Shown: positions 33,501-40,633 of the stretch, one piece after another
Position numbering within the stretch: the first letter of the stretch is position 1
Layout: every line of letters starts with the position of its first letter
NCBI GenBank assembly: GCA_904374485.1
Contig: CAJFFX010000004.1
Coordinates: forward strand, 1-51,784
Origin: Candidatus Pseudoscillospira falkowii
GTDB lineage: Bacteria > Bacillota > Clostridia > Oscillospirales > Oscillospiraceae
Length of the DNA stretch: 51,784 nt
Direction of reading: 5' to 3'
Translations under genes and position numbers: made by a program
The notes under the pieces: model-generated
What the model saw: only the letters and a program-made list of their open reading frames with translations
Database searches by the model: none
What the model was told of the DNA's origin: nothing

Positions 33501-35219
33501 TGTGATGGCAGAGCCATTTTTGCCCCGCTCAGGCAAAGTCAGCTTTGTATTGTCCGCCCGCAACTCTTCCGGAAGCGTCAGCGCATCCCGGTCGGCGGAA
33601 AGAATACCGTCCGCTTTTTCGGCAATCTGAATGGGCCGCGGCGGCGTTTTCTCCTCGCCGTTGTAGATACATTTGAAATACAAATAATCCCCCGCCAGAT
33701 TCTCCGGGACAACCAGCGTCCGCGCCGGCGATTCCAGCGGTACGAGCTTGTCGTAGTCCAAATAATCCTCTTGTTTCAGATAATACCACTGCACTTGAAC
33801 CTCGGGGAACTGGTCATAGTCGTATTCTTCTCCGCCCAACGTGTTGATTTGTGCCCAAACCGTCTGGCCGGCCGCCACGGTTCCTGCAATCTCCACGGTG
33901 GTGACAAAGGGCATCACTGTAAGTTCTATCTCATCCGAATAGTCTCCCGCCGTGGCCCGGACGGTCGCTTTGCCCGGCTGCAGCGCCTGAACGATGCGCA
34001 CATTGTCCGACGCGCCCGGATTCTGCACCTGGCGCAGCGCGACAACGCCCTCGCCGCTGATCAGCTCCCAGGTAACCGCGGGTTCTTCCTCCATATTTTT
34101 GTATGCGACAGTCAGCGTGCTCGTCGGCTTGTCGCCGCTGTTGGTATCATACAGCACAGCGGAGCCGGTGATCTCTATGGCGGGCTCCTGCTGCACAGGC
34201 CCTGTCCCCGCCTGCCAGGCCAGAATGGGCCAGCCGCCGTTGATGTTGCCGCTGTCGGCAGCAAAAGCGGAACCCAATTTTTCCGCCAGCCCATCGGCGC
34301 CGGAAATCTGCGCGCAATTTGTGACGGATCCTGTGCCCGCTCCGGTGGCCGTGTGTTGGTAATAGCAGTTGGTCAGGCTGGCGGATGTATATAAAAAGTC
34401 GCAGATATCTGCGGCGGTGCTGCTGCCGGTCACCGCGCCGATATTGTAACTGTTGGCTGCGGAGCAGTTGTTCTGCAGCTGCGCAGCAATGCCGCCGGCG
34501 CGGGAAGCGCCGCTGATTTCCCCGGTATGATAGCAGTCGGAGATTGCGGTATATTTGGCATAGCCAACGATGCCGCCGGCATAACCGCCGCTGGTGACGC
34601 TGCCCGCATGGAAGCAGCCTGTAATGGCCGCTGTCTGCGTCTTGGTGTTTCCGGCATAGCCGGTGATACCGCCGGCATAACCGCCGTTTTTCGTGCAGCT
34701 TACCGTTCCGGTAAACGAGCAGTTTTCAATCGTGCCCGACTGCACCTGACCCACAATGCCGCCCACATAATTGCCCGAGGAGGCCACGCTGCCCTCCACC
34801 TGCAAATTTTTGATGGTGGCGCCGTTGATCCGCCCGAACAGGCCCTGATACGATGCGCTGCTGTCGATGGACAATCCGCGGATGGTGTGGCCGTCTCCGT
34901 CAAAGGTGCCGGCATAAGCGCTGCTGACATACCCATCGGCCGGGGCAAAGGGCTCCCACGGTTCCTTTTGCAAATCGATGTCCGCCGTCAGTTTTGCGCA
35001 AAGCCCGGCGTTCGGGTTCTCTCCATCATCCGCCGCCCCTCCTGCGACCAGGTCCCGAAACGCCTTCAAATCCGCTGCGTCTGCAATCAGGTACGGTTCT
35101 CCCGCCGTCCCGCTGCCCTGCAGCGCGCCTTCTGCCGCCCAGGCCGTTCCGGGAAGCAGTCCCAGCATCAGGGTCAGGGCCAGCAAAAGGCTCAGGCATC
35201 TGTGTTTGCGTTGTTTCAT
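30513..35219 (-). CDS. Giant S-layer-anchored surface protein with DUF4430 (transcobalamin-like) domain
   Basis: A 1,568-aa secreted protein. A signal peptide (MKQRKHRCLSLLLALTLMLGLL, cut near AWA-AEG) leads to a beta-helix region with GLUG-type repeats (GGIVGQVQS, GGITGYAGN, GGIVGYAK, GGIAAQLQN; about residues 70-330). Several Ig-like or atrophied-Ig domains follow (for example ITWESSNPLVISADGTVTLP; about 350-1150). A DUF4430 domain spans about 1180-1285 (ENSGWLYRVNGTIPNVYMAACGLHDGDTIQVFY). Three SLH domains close it (about 1384-1568: SFADVAQDAWYADAVDF, DFSDVGADAWYAQAVAW, DSGSVSDWARDAVAW). DUF4430 resembles the C-terminal domain of transcobalamin. With the upstream B12 riboswitch this suggests surface capture of cobalamin. 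ATG 35219 has GGAG at 8 nt. Single-gene transcript. Confidence 0.9.
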   Translation of the reverse strand: MKQRKHRCLSLLLALTLMLGLLPGTAWAAEGALQGSGTAGEPYLIADAADLKAFRDLVAGGAADDGENPNAGLCAKLTADIDLQKEPWEPFAPADGYVSSAYAGTFDGDGHTIRGLSIDSSASYQGLFGRINGATIKNLQVEGSVASSGNYVGGIVGQVQSGTIENCSFTGTVSCTKNGGYAGGITGYAGNTKTQTAAITGCFHAGSVTSGGYAGGIVGYAKYTAISDCYHTGEISGASRAGGIAAQLQNNCSAANSYNIGAVTGSSTAADICDFLYTSASLTNCYYQHTATGAGTGSVTNCAQISGADGLAEKLGSAFAADSGNINGGWPILAWQAGTGPVQQEPAIEITGSAVLYDTNSGDKPTSTLTVAYKNMEEEPAVTWELISGEGVVALRQVQNPGASDNVRIVQALQPGKATVRATAGDYSDEIELTVMPFVTTVEIAGTVAAGQTVWAQINTLGGEEYDYDQFPEVQVQWYYLKQEDYLDYDKLVPLESPARTLVVPENLAGDYLYFKCIYNGEEKTPPRPIQIAEKADGILSADRDALTLPEELRADNTKLTLPERGKNGSAITWESSNPLVISADGTVTLPDEGKETVTLTATLSYGGKTETKAFSVVVWSQAAVDADRQSVLQQAAASLGEWYKLYPVYGEDINLNEMLQSDLKAEGFDGIEVSVQSVVEEYGGAGIAENGDVTYFYTDPNAAPAIHFGRCQVTFLLEKDGAKLSFGPVPVLLYWDAEKVETAMKQEILNQVTLESILAEGDTASSVTGNLTLPRAVDGKTWTLISWESSNEDVISISSETQSSSDELFAPYIGVVKPGETAQKVTLTAAFTFQLTNDVGGNERPIVLYQSYEVTVPAMTEEDADTIRAALMAKLDAGFATKGLTDAVTGEQLQRNADGSYTAVNDIQLPTTRDFGVDGKYYPVTLSSNCADVITAPDVNNAARFWVYRPGVGQEAASATITVTLHDRDTSITASKEFKIYVPALTQEEIDAELALMEKVKANYFNGLNNGANAAKDDVRYDLTPFVEVYEGESGQLVWVRDAKDMKGSGIVPTPIEGWEELEAWRLFRSSNPGVIAHETLEVTRQSEAKAVTITSYLSSETLGRYGELYQSDPVKYAQYEALQDLYYQPVTAETASQSAVSARTAAAAKTGSAVSENDTATVLVRGTKNPASTIPVEETVDVTFTLVGPEGTWIAPVTLTGLDEQKTVYDIFQQVLSENGYTYTRERGTYIVSITKPNGDILAEEDMGENSGWLYRVNGTIPNVYMAACGLHDGDTIQVFYTEDYEKENGYENDDWSSSTQPGREEEAGAEVVWNSGRGVYEITLPKNSSGPQRVTLSAEPGQIVVIVYADGTEKVLKKSALEDGKIRFLLEEDASVRLVTYTNSFADVAQDAWYADAVDFVAGRELLRGVAADRFAPNTTLSRSMLATVLCRLEGAEGETRQSDFSDVGADAWYAQAVAWAAAEEIVVGYADGSFRPDAPITREQLAVMLYRYAKTQGMRTGGRDTLRSFSDSGSVSDWARDAVAWTVDSGILAGRPEGTLDPAGTATRVEAAAMLQRLVGLMVR

Positions 35220-35275
35220 ATTTTTTCTCCTTTCTTCCAATCAGCGCCGCCTGCCCTTGTGCCCCTTGTTTGCAG

Positions 35276-35313
35276 CAAAAAGCCGCGGCAGAGAAGGTTT
35301 TCTCTGCCGCGGC
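35276..35313 (-). terminator. Riboswitch-linked intrinsic terminator
   Basis: On the minus strand GCCGCGGCAGAGAA, loop AACC and TTCTCTGCCGCGGC form a 14-bp stem followed by TTTTT. It lies between the cobalamin riboswitch and the SD of the S-layer gene and is the natural off-switch. Confidence 0.9.
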
Positions 35314-35360
35314 CGACTTTTCCACGGGCATTTTCGGGCATGCTGACGCAAGCCCAACGC

Positions 35361-35566
35361 GATTCATCATAGGTCTTCCGGCTCGTGCGGTGTGGGGCAC
35401 AGGATGCTCCGCGGCCGACGCTCCGCCTTCTCAGGACTGCTCCCAATGACCGGCTCACGCCACGAACGGCAGCCTCCCGCACATACGGCAACGGGTATTG
35501 CTCCGGGTTCTCACCGGATTCCCTCATCCCCGCCTCTGCCGCGGGGCAGACACGAGGTCATGATGC
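35361..35566 (-). ncRNA. Cobalamin riboswitch
   Basis: Read on the minus strand, the conserved core GGGAATCCGGTGAGAACCCG corresponds to the B12-box region GGGAA..GGTGnaAatCC. It is followed by an ACCCG..GCCGTAtGTG segment, CCTGAGAAGGC, and GAGCCGGAAGACCTATGATG, which matches the AGCCAGGAGACCT 3' element. The ends CATGACC and CCTATGATG can close the P1 region. It lies between a consensus promoter and a terminator, so adenosylcobalamin or another cobalamin should switch the S-layer gene off. Boundaries are approximate. Confidence 0.9.
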
Positions 35567-35583
35567 TGTTTGGACAGCATTCT

Positions 35584-35612
35584 ATTATAGAGAACTGTCC
35601 CGCCATTGTCAA
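35584..35612 (-). promoter_or_regulatory. Consensus promoter of the riboswitch transcript
   Basis: TTGACA (35607-35612) and TATAAT (35584-35589) on the minus strand have a 17-bp spacer, a full sigma-A consensus. Confidence 0.92.
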
Positions 35613-35669
35613 TCTCTCCCAGAAGGCCGCATTCCGCATGGTGCAGGCGCATTTCCGGCCTCCGCCGGC

Positions 35670-35716
35670 AAAAAAGCGCTCCGGCGGCAGGCGCAGAACG
35701 CCTTGCCCCGGAGCGC
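35670..35716 (-). terminator. Terminator of sipL-spoIVA
   Basis: On the minus strand GCGCTCCGG and CCGGAGCGC (35708-35716 with 35676-35684) are followed by TTTTTT. The interior adds a second GC-rich stem. Confidence 0.82.
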
Positions 35717-35721
35717 TGGAT

Positions 35722-37203
35722 TCACAAAATGATGCAGATCAGGCCGCCGCTGCCTTCGTTGATGATGCGCTGCAGTGTTTCCTGCAGCTTTTTCCGGGCA
35801 TCCTCCGGCATGCGTTTGAGCTTGCCCTGCAGGTCCTCGCTGACCAGCTCATGGAAGGACCGCCCGAAAATGTTGCTCTGCCAGATCTTGCTGGTATCCC
35901 CCGCAAATTCCTCCAGCAGGTAGTTCATCATCTCCTCGCTCTGCTTCTCATTGCCGATCACCGGCGAAACGGAGGTCTCGATATCGGCGCGGATCATGTG
36001 GATCGAAGGCGCGCTGGCCTTCAGGCGCACGCCGTAGCGGCCGCCCTGCTTGACGATCTCCGGCTCCTCCAGCTTCAACTCGTCGATGCTGGGAGAAACG
36101 ATGCCGTAGCCCGTTTCCCGCACATCGCGCAGGGCGCCCCGGACCTTGTCGTACTCCGTTTTGATCCCGGCAAGCTCCGTCAGAAGGTTCATCAGGTCGC
36201 CGTCGTCGGCCACCGAAAAGCCGGAGCGCTCGCTGAGGGTCTGATAAAACAGTTCCTTCGGCAGCGTGACGGACGCCTTCACCACGCCGATCCCCAGTGA
36301 AATGCCCGTGATCTCGGAGGCGCTGATGTGCTCGCCCTCCGCCAGCAGGCGCACCGCCCGCTCGGCGTCGCGGATCTTGTGGATCCCCTGAGTGCCGGTT
36401 TTGATGGCGGCGAACAGGTCGCTTTTGATGGGATGGGACGATTCCAGCGTATCGATCCAGGCTGGCAGAAACAGATCCAGCTCACGCATGGGGAATTCAT
36501 ATAGGACCGCTTTCAGGATCGCGGTCACATCCTCGTTGCCCAGCGTCTGGCAGTTGACCGGCAGACAGCGCACGCCGTAGCGCTTCTGGATCTCTTCGGC
36601 GATGGCGGCCGTCTCCGGGTCTTCCGGGTGGGCCGAATTCAGCAGCACCAAAAAGGGCTTCCCGATCTCCTGCAGTTCCGAGATCACCCGCTCTTCCGCT
36701 GGCGCATAGTTGGCGCGGGGGATGTCGGTGATGCTCCCGTCCGTCGTCACCACAATGCCGATGGTGGAATGCTCCGCAATGACTTTCCGAGTGCCCACCT
36801 CCGCCGCTTCCGTCATGGGGATCTCGTGGTCAAACCAGGGCGTCGTCACCAAGCGCGGTTTATCCTCTTCCTCCATCTGGCCCACGGCGCCCTCCACCAG
36901 ATAGCCCACGCAGTCGATGAGCCGGACCGCGCACACCGCGCCGCCGTCCAGTTTAATCTCCGCGGCCTCCTCGGGAACAAATTTTGGCTCCGTGGTCATG
37001 ATCATCCGGCCGGACCCGCTCTGGGGCAGTTCATCCTTCGCCCGTTCGCGGCGGTACACATTTTCGATATTCGGCAGCACCTGCGTTTCCATGAACCGCT
37101 TGATAAATGTGGACTTCCCGGCCCGCACGGGCCCCACGACGCCGATATAGATATCCCCGTCGGTCCGGAGGGCGATATCCTCATAAATCTTTTCCGTTTC
37201 CAT
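35722..37203 (-). CDS. spoIVA: Stage IV sporulation protein A
   Basis: ATPase that polymerises on the forespore surface to form the coat basement layer. The 493-aa protein has an N-terminal TRAFAC-type domain with Walker A GPVRAGKST and the region IDCVGYLVEGAVGQMEEED. A long middle domain and a hydrophobic C-terminus (GGLICIIL), needed for membrane targeting, follow. ATG 37203 (METEKIYEDIALR) follows AGGAGGG; the in-frame GTG at 37209 overlaps that SD. It lies 11 nt after sipL, whose product binds it. Confidence 0.97.
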   Translation of the reverse strand: METEKIYEDIALRTDGDIYIGVVGPVRAGKSTFIKRFMETQVLPNIENVYRRERAKDELPQSGSGRMIMTTEPKFVPEEAAEIKLDGGAVCAVRLIDCVGYLVEGAVGQMEEEDKPRLVTTPWFDHEIPMTEAAEVGTRKVIAEHSTIGIVVTTDGSITDIPRANYAPAEERVISELQEIGKPFLVLLNSAHPEDPETAAIAEEIQKRYGVRCLPVNCQTLGNEDVTAILKAVLYEFPMRELDLFLPAWIDTLESSHPIKSDLFAAIKTGTQGIHKIRDAERAVRLLAEGEHISASEITGISLGIGVVKASVTLPKELFYQTLSERSGFSVADDGDLMNLLTELAGIKTEYDKVRGALRDVRETGYGIVSPSIDELKLEEPEIVKQGGRYGVRLKASAPSIHMIRADIETSVSPVIGNEKQSEEMMNYLLEEFAGDTSKIWQSNIFGRSFHELVSEDLQGKLKRMPEDARKKLQETLQRIINEGSGGLICIIL

Positions 37204-37214
37204 ATCCACCCTCC

Positions 37215-38756
37215 TCAGCGCTTTCTCGGGATCAGGAGCATCTGGCCGGCGGCGCAGCCGCAGTCCTCCGCCAGATCATTGGCCGCCCGAATGACCTCCG
37301 TTGTGGTCGAATACTGCTTGGCGATCTCCCACAAGCTCTCATCTTCGTCAAATACCTTCAAAACGATGGACGGCAGCTGGCTGGTATCCTTTGGGTGCTC
37401 CGTATCTACGCTCAGTTCCGTGAGCCCCAGCAGCTGCCGCCGCTCGGCGGATTCGGCGGCGAAATCCGCCGTGAAGCGCACCTCGATCCCGCCGGAGGAA
37501 AGGGCGGTGGACAAGTCCCCTCCGTAGCGCACCCGGGCGCTGCACCCGCAATCCGCAGGCACCTCCGCGCGGCAGGAGCACTCGATCTGCCGCTCCGCGA
37601 TCAGCGGAACGCCTCCCTCATCCAGGAACAGCAACTTCACATGGGCCATCGTCTGCAAAACCGCCGTGTTTTCCTCCCGGCTGACGGCGACTTCATCGAA
37701 GTGTACCGCGGCGGACAATACCGCCGACGGCACGACGCCCACTTCGACGACCTGCCGCACCGATTGGCGGCAGTGAACGGCGCTGACTTTTCCGGTACAC
37801 TGCAGCGTTTCCATCCTGGGCGACACGTTATACACCGTGCTGTACACATCGCAGATACAGTGGGCCGTCACCTGGCAGCGCATACAGGCCTGCGCCATGA
37901 GGTAAACGGCCACGGTCACGCGATGACGGTCGTCCGGGTTTTCATCGCTGCCGATGTGATAATCCATGCCGGACAGCTGCAGCGTCACCGCCGCATCGGC
38001 GTCCTCCGGCGTTTCCTCGATCTCCAGAATCTGCGAAAAGGGCAGCTCCGCCGCCGCCGAGGCGATGCCCTGCTGCTCGGTGCGGTAAAGCAGCTCCGTC
38101 AGCAGCACGCCCTTCACGATCAGCTTGGTGCCGAAGATCTTGGTCTCCTGCACGCTTGGGATCACGCTGGAGGTCAGGATCTCCTGGATCGCCTCTTTTC
38201 CGGACGGGATCGCGATCTCATCTGTAAAGGCAAAATCCTTTTCGGCATACGATGTGATCAAGTGCAGCTCCTCGTTCCGCGCCATCTGGGCGATCCCCAG
38301 AGCGGGATCGGATACGATCTGGCTGCTGAAATCCGCCGTACACCGCCGCAGTCCCTGCAGCTGCACCGTCAGCAGGACCCGGGTGAAGATCTTGCGCGGG
38401 TTCAGGCTTTTGGTCTCAATGGTCTGGATCGCCGCCTTGACAAACAGGGATTGACAGGATTCAAATTCCGGATTGGATAAAGACGTGTTGAAAGGAAGCA
38501 CAAATTCCAGATTGCGGATGCCGGTCTCTTCCTCGGGCGTGAAGAGGACCGTCACCTTGACCGAGCCGGTCACAATCGCCTTATCGCCCTGGATATCCTT
38601 GCTCCGCAAAAACACTTTCCCGTCCGAATCGATGATCCTGGCGATATCCGGGCAGTAGTCCGGAACGATCGTTTCCGTGGATTCCTCGTGAACAGTCGTC
38701 GAGACCGTGCTGAACTCATAAAAGCGCAGCAGTTCCTTTTTTAGTTCAAGTTCCAT
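37215..38756 (-). CDS. sipL: SipL-like protein: DUF3794 repeats plus LysM
   Basis: A 513-aa protein with DUF3794 modules (MELELKKELLRFYEF, VPDYCPDIARIIDSDGKVFL, then further repeats such as VVVGVVPSAVLS-type segments) and a C-terminal LysM domain (about residues 465-511, DEDESLWEIAKQYSTTTEVIRAAN). This is the architecture of Clostridioides SipL, whose LysM binds SpoIVA to seat the coat on the forespore. The adjacent spoIVA gene strongly supports this. ATG 38756 follows GGGGAGG. A sigma-E-like promoter lies 33-61 nt upstream, so expression should be in the mother cell. Confidence 0.92.
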   Translation of the reverse strand: MELELKKELLRFYEFSTVSTTVHEESTETIVPDYCPDIARIIDSDGKVFLRSKDIQGDKAIVTGSVKVTVLFTPEEETGIRNLEFVLPFNTSLSNPEFESCQSLFVKAAIQTIETKSLNPRKIFTRVLLTVQLQGLRRCTADFSSQIVSDPALGIAQMARNEELHLITSYAEKDFAFTDEIAIPSGKEAIQEILTSSVIPSVQETKIFGTKLIVKGVLLTELLYRTEQQGIASAAAELPFSQILEIEETPEDADAAVTLQLSGMDYHIGSDENPDDRHRVTVAVYLMAQACMRCQVTAHCICDVYSTVYNVSPRMETLQCTGKVSAVHCRQSVRQVVEVGVVPSAVLSAAVHFDEVAVSREENTAVLQTMAHVKLLFLDEGGVPLIAERQIECSCRAEVPADCGCSARVRYGGDLSTALSSGGIEVRFTADFAAESAERRQLLGLTELSVDTEHPKDTSQLPSIVLKVFDEDESLWEIAKQYSTTTEVIRAANDLAEDCGCAAGQMLLIPRKR

Positions 38757-38788
38757 ATTTGTCCTCCCCCGATGTTCAGTTCCAATGG

Positions 38789-38817
38789 AATGTATGAACC
38801 GCCGGGGGGATTTATTC
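38789..38817 (-). promoter_or_regulatory. Sigma-E-like promoter of sipL-spoIVA
   Basis: On the minus strand GAATAAA (38811-38817), 14 bp, then CATACATT (38789-38796). It matches the sigma-E pattern KMATATT-N14-CATACAMT at 5/7 and 7/8 positions with exact spacing. Confidence 0.7.
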
Positions 38818-38911
38818 ACGCCATGTGGAAAATCCTCTTGAGAATGCCGCACAAAAACTTCGGGGACTTGACAATCACGATCTTCATACCTTGCTACGCG
38901 CTCCTTTCCCG

Positions 38912-39058
38912 TTACCGCTGCATGCAGCCCAGGCCGCAGGCAATCAGCAGAAATGCAATCACGAACAGCAGTGCGCCCACCGGAAATATGGCTGTGATCA
39001 GAATCCCAAGGCCCAATGCCAGCGCACAAATGCCAATGAAAGTGTTTTTACCACACAT
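38912..39058 (-). CDS. Small hydrophobic membrane protein
   Basis: A 48-aa protein starting MCGKNTFIGICALALG, with two hydrophobic stretches around a short FPVG turn and four cysteines, two of them near the C-terminus. I start at ATG 39058, which has AAAGAGG about 8 nt upstream. An in-frame extension to 39196 runs through the terminator of the neighbouring gene and is unlikely. Function unknown. Similar tiny membrane proteins occur in Clostridia. Confidence 0.6.
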   Translation of the reverse strand: MCGKNTFIGICALALGLGILITAIFPVGALLFVIAFLLIACGLGCMQR

Positions 39059-39150
39059 AACAGCTACCTCTTTCCTGCGCATCTCCGTTCTGTACCAGTA
39101 TATACATCGCCGCGCGCCGATGTTCCGCCGTGTCTCTGTCCGCAAACGAG

Positions 39151-39183
39151 AAAAGCCCGCGGAAAGCAGGTGCTTTCCGCGGG
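39151..39183 (-). terminator. Terminator of the sugar-kinase gene
   Basis: A 12- to 13-bp stem (39156-39168 with 39171-39183). On the minus strand it runs into CTTTTCTC. Confidence 0.82.
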
Positions 39184-39216
39184 TCCTGTTTGTCATTTCG
39201 ATCGATCGGGCGGCCC

Positions 39217-40101
39217 TCAGGCCCCTTCCACTTCCGCGATCGTCGGGATGGAGTTCGCCGCGCCGGGGCGGGAGACGGTGATGGAGGAAGCCTTGGCGGC
39301 CAGGGCCAGGGCCGCGCCAGGCTCCTGCCCTTCCAGATAGGCTTTCAGGAAAAAGCCGGTAAACGTATCGCCTGCCGCAGTGGTATCCACCGCCTTCACC
39401 GGGATGATCCCCTGGCGGTAGATCTCCCCGTCTTTCATGCAGCAGGAGCCTGCGCTGCCCAGCGTCAGCACCACCAGCGCCTTGGGATGGTTCTCCCGGA
39501 ACCAGGCGAGGATCTCGTCAGCCGATTCATGGCCGCTGATCTGGGCGCCTTCCACTTCATTGATAAAGAACACATCGATCTTGCCCCAGTCGCAGCTGTC
39601 GAGGTAGGCGTCGAAAGGTGAGGGATTCAGCACGATCTTCATGCCCTTTTCATAGGCCTTGTCGATGATCTTGTCGAGGTCGTTGATCTCATTCTGCAGC
39701 ACGATCACATCCCCTGCGCCAAAATGGGAGAACACTTCCTCCCGATATTCCGCGCTGATGCAGCGGTTGGCGCCGCCGAAAAGCAGGATGCAGTTCTGGG
39801 CGTGCTTGTCCACCTGGATAAAGGTATGGCCGCAGGGGCCGTCGATCTTCCGCACCAGCGAAGTGTCCACGCCGTTGTCCGAAAGCACGCGCAGCAGCAT
39901 CTCGCCGTCGTTGTCATTGCCGACCTGGCCGGCGTGATAGGTGGGCAGGCCGGCCTTGGCCAGGGCGACAGACTGGTTCAGCCCCTTGCCGCCGGCAAAT
40001 ACGTTGCGCCGGGTAGAACTCTGCGTTTCGCCGGGCACCAGAATATGGTCCACATTGTAAACATAGTCGACATTCAGCGATCCAAAATTCAAAACTTTCA
40101 T
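39217..40101 (-). CDS. Ribokinase-like PfkB-family sugar kinase
   Basis: A 294-aa PfkB-fold kinase closest in pattern to ribokinase. It has FGSLNVDYVYNVDHILVPGET, the substrate GG motif in NVFAGGKGLNQSVALAKAG, GQVGNDNDG, and the catalytic/anion-hole DTTAAGDTFTGFFL with Asp as base, plus GAANSIPTIAEV at the end. There is no transporter or isomerase gene nearby, so the sugar is uncertain. It has its own promoter and terminator and is monocistronic. Confidence 0.88.
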   Translation of the reverse strand: MKVLNFGSLNVDYVYNVDHILVPGETQSSTRRNVFAGGKGLNQSVALAKAGLPTYHAGQVGNDNDGEMLLRVLSDNGVDTSLVRKIDGPCGHTFIQVDKHAQNCILLFGGANRCISAEYREEVFSHFGAGDVIVLQNEINDLDKIIDKAYEKGMKIVLNPSPFDAYLDSCDWGKIDVFFINEVEGAQISGHESADEILAWFRENHPKALVVLTLGSAGSCCMKDGEIYRQGIIPVKAVDTTAAGDTFTGFFLKAYLEGQEPGAALALAAKASSITVSRPGAANSIPTIAEVEGA

Positions 40102-40134
40102 AGTTCCCCTCCTGAACGTAAGTTTTCTATGCCC

Positions 40135-40163
40135 ACTATACCAGAGGACACCGCCCAGCGCAA
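40135..40163 (-). promoter_or_regulatory. Promoter of the sugar-kinase gene
   Basis: On the minus strand TTGCGC (40158-40163) and TATAGT (40135-40140) are 17 bp apart. Confidence 0.7.
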
Positions 40164-40233
40164 GCGTCCGCTGTCCCGTAGCGCAAGATTTTGCTCTCTT
40201 TGAAAAAAAGTAAAATTTTTAGGAGAAAAATGC

Positions 40234-40262
40234 TTGCTTTTCGGAAAATGTTGTGCTAATAT
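40234..40262 (+). promoter_or_regulatory. Promoter of rpmB
   Basis: TTGCTT at 40234-40239 and TAATAT at 40257-40262 with a 17-bp spacer. Confidence 0.72.
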
Positions 40263-40318
40263 ATAAAAGCTGTCTGCATATGCAGGCAAATCAAGGTTCC
40301 AGCAAGGAGGTGCAACGG

Positions 40319-40507
40319 ATGGCTAAGTGCGAGTTTTGCGATAAGGGTGTTACTTTCGGTATCCAGGTTTCCCACTCCCACAGACGTTCCAATCGTCCCT
40401 GGAAGCCCAATGTGAAGCGCGTTAAGGCAATTGTTAACGGCACGCCCCGCCATGTATATGTTTGTACCCGGTGTTTGCGTTCCGGCAAAGTTACCAGAGC
40501 GGTCTGA
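40319..40507 (+). CDS. rpmB: 50S ribosomal protein L28
   Basis: A 62-aa ribosomal protein of the zinc-binding (C+) type: MAKCEFCDKG at the N-terminus and VCTRCLRSGKV near the C-terminus give four cysteines. The family core VSHSHRRSNRPWKPN is present. SD AAGGAGGTG precedes the ATG. It stands alone with its own promoter and terminator. Confidence 0.97.
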   Translation: MAKCEFCDKGVTFGIQVSHSHRRSNRPWKPNVKRVKAIVNGTPRHVYVCTRCLRSGKVTRAV

Positions 40508-40527
40508 TCAAACAAACATAAAGCATC

Positions 40528-40558
40528 AAAAATCCCACTCGGCTGAGTGGGATTTTTT
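40528..40558 (+). terminator. Terminator of rpmB
   Basis: A 13-bp stem (40528-40540 with 40545-40557, GGCT loop) ending in TTTTTT. Confidence 0.9.
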
Positions 40559-40580
40559 ACTGCACTTTTTCAAATTTTTC

Positions 40581-40620
40581 AAAAAGCAGCCGGCGTCTCC
40601 TTCTCGGGAGCGCCGGCTGC
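40581..40620 (-). terminator. Terminator of DUF512-der-plsY-gpsA
   Basis: GCAGCCGGCG...CGCCGGCTGC (40586-40600 with 40607-40620) is followed on the minus strand by TTTTT. Confidence 0.85.
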
Positions 40621-40633
40621 CGCGCTATAAGGA

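Noticed and set aside
30843-34394. 1,183-aa open frame on the plus strand inside the S-layer gene
   Set aside because: It is antisense to a protein with clear signal peptide, DUF4430 and SLH domains. It has no recognisable domains and a basic, low-information composition typical of antisense frames in GC-rich DNA.
39059-39196. 46-aa N-terminal extension of the small membrane protein
   Set aside because: It would cover the terminator of the sugar-kinase gene and is arginine-rich, unlike the hydrophobic core.
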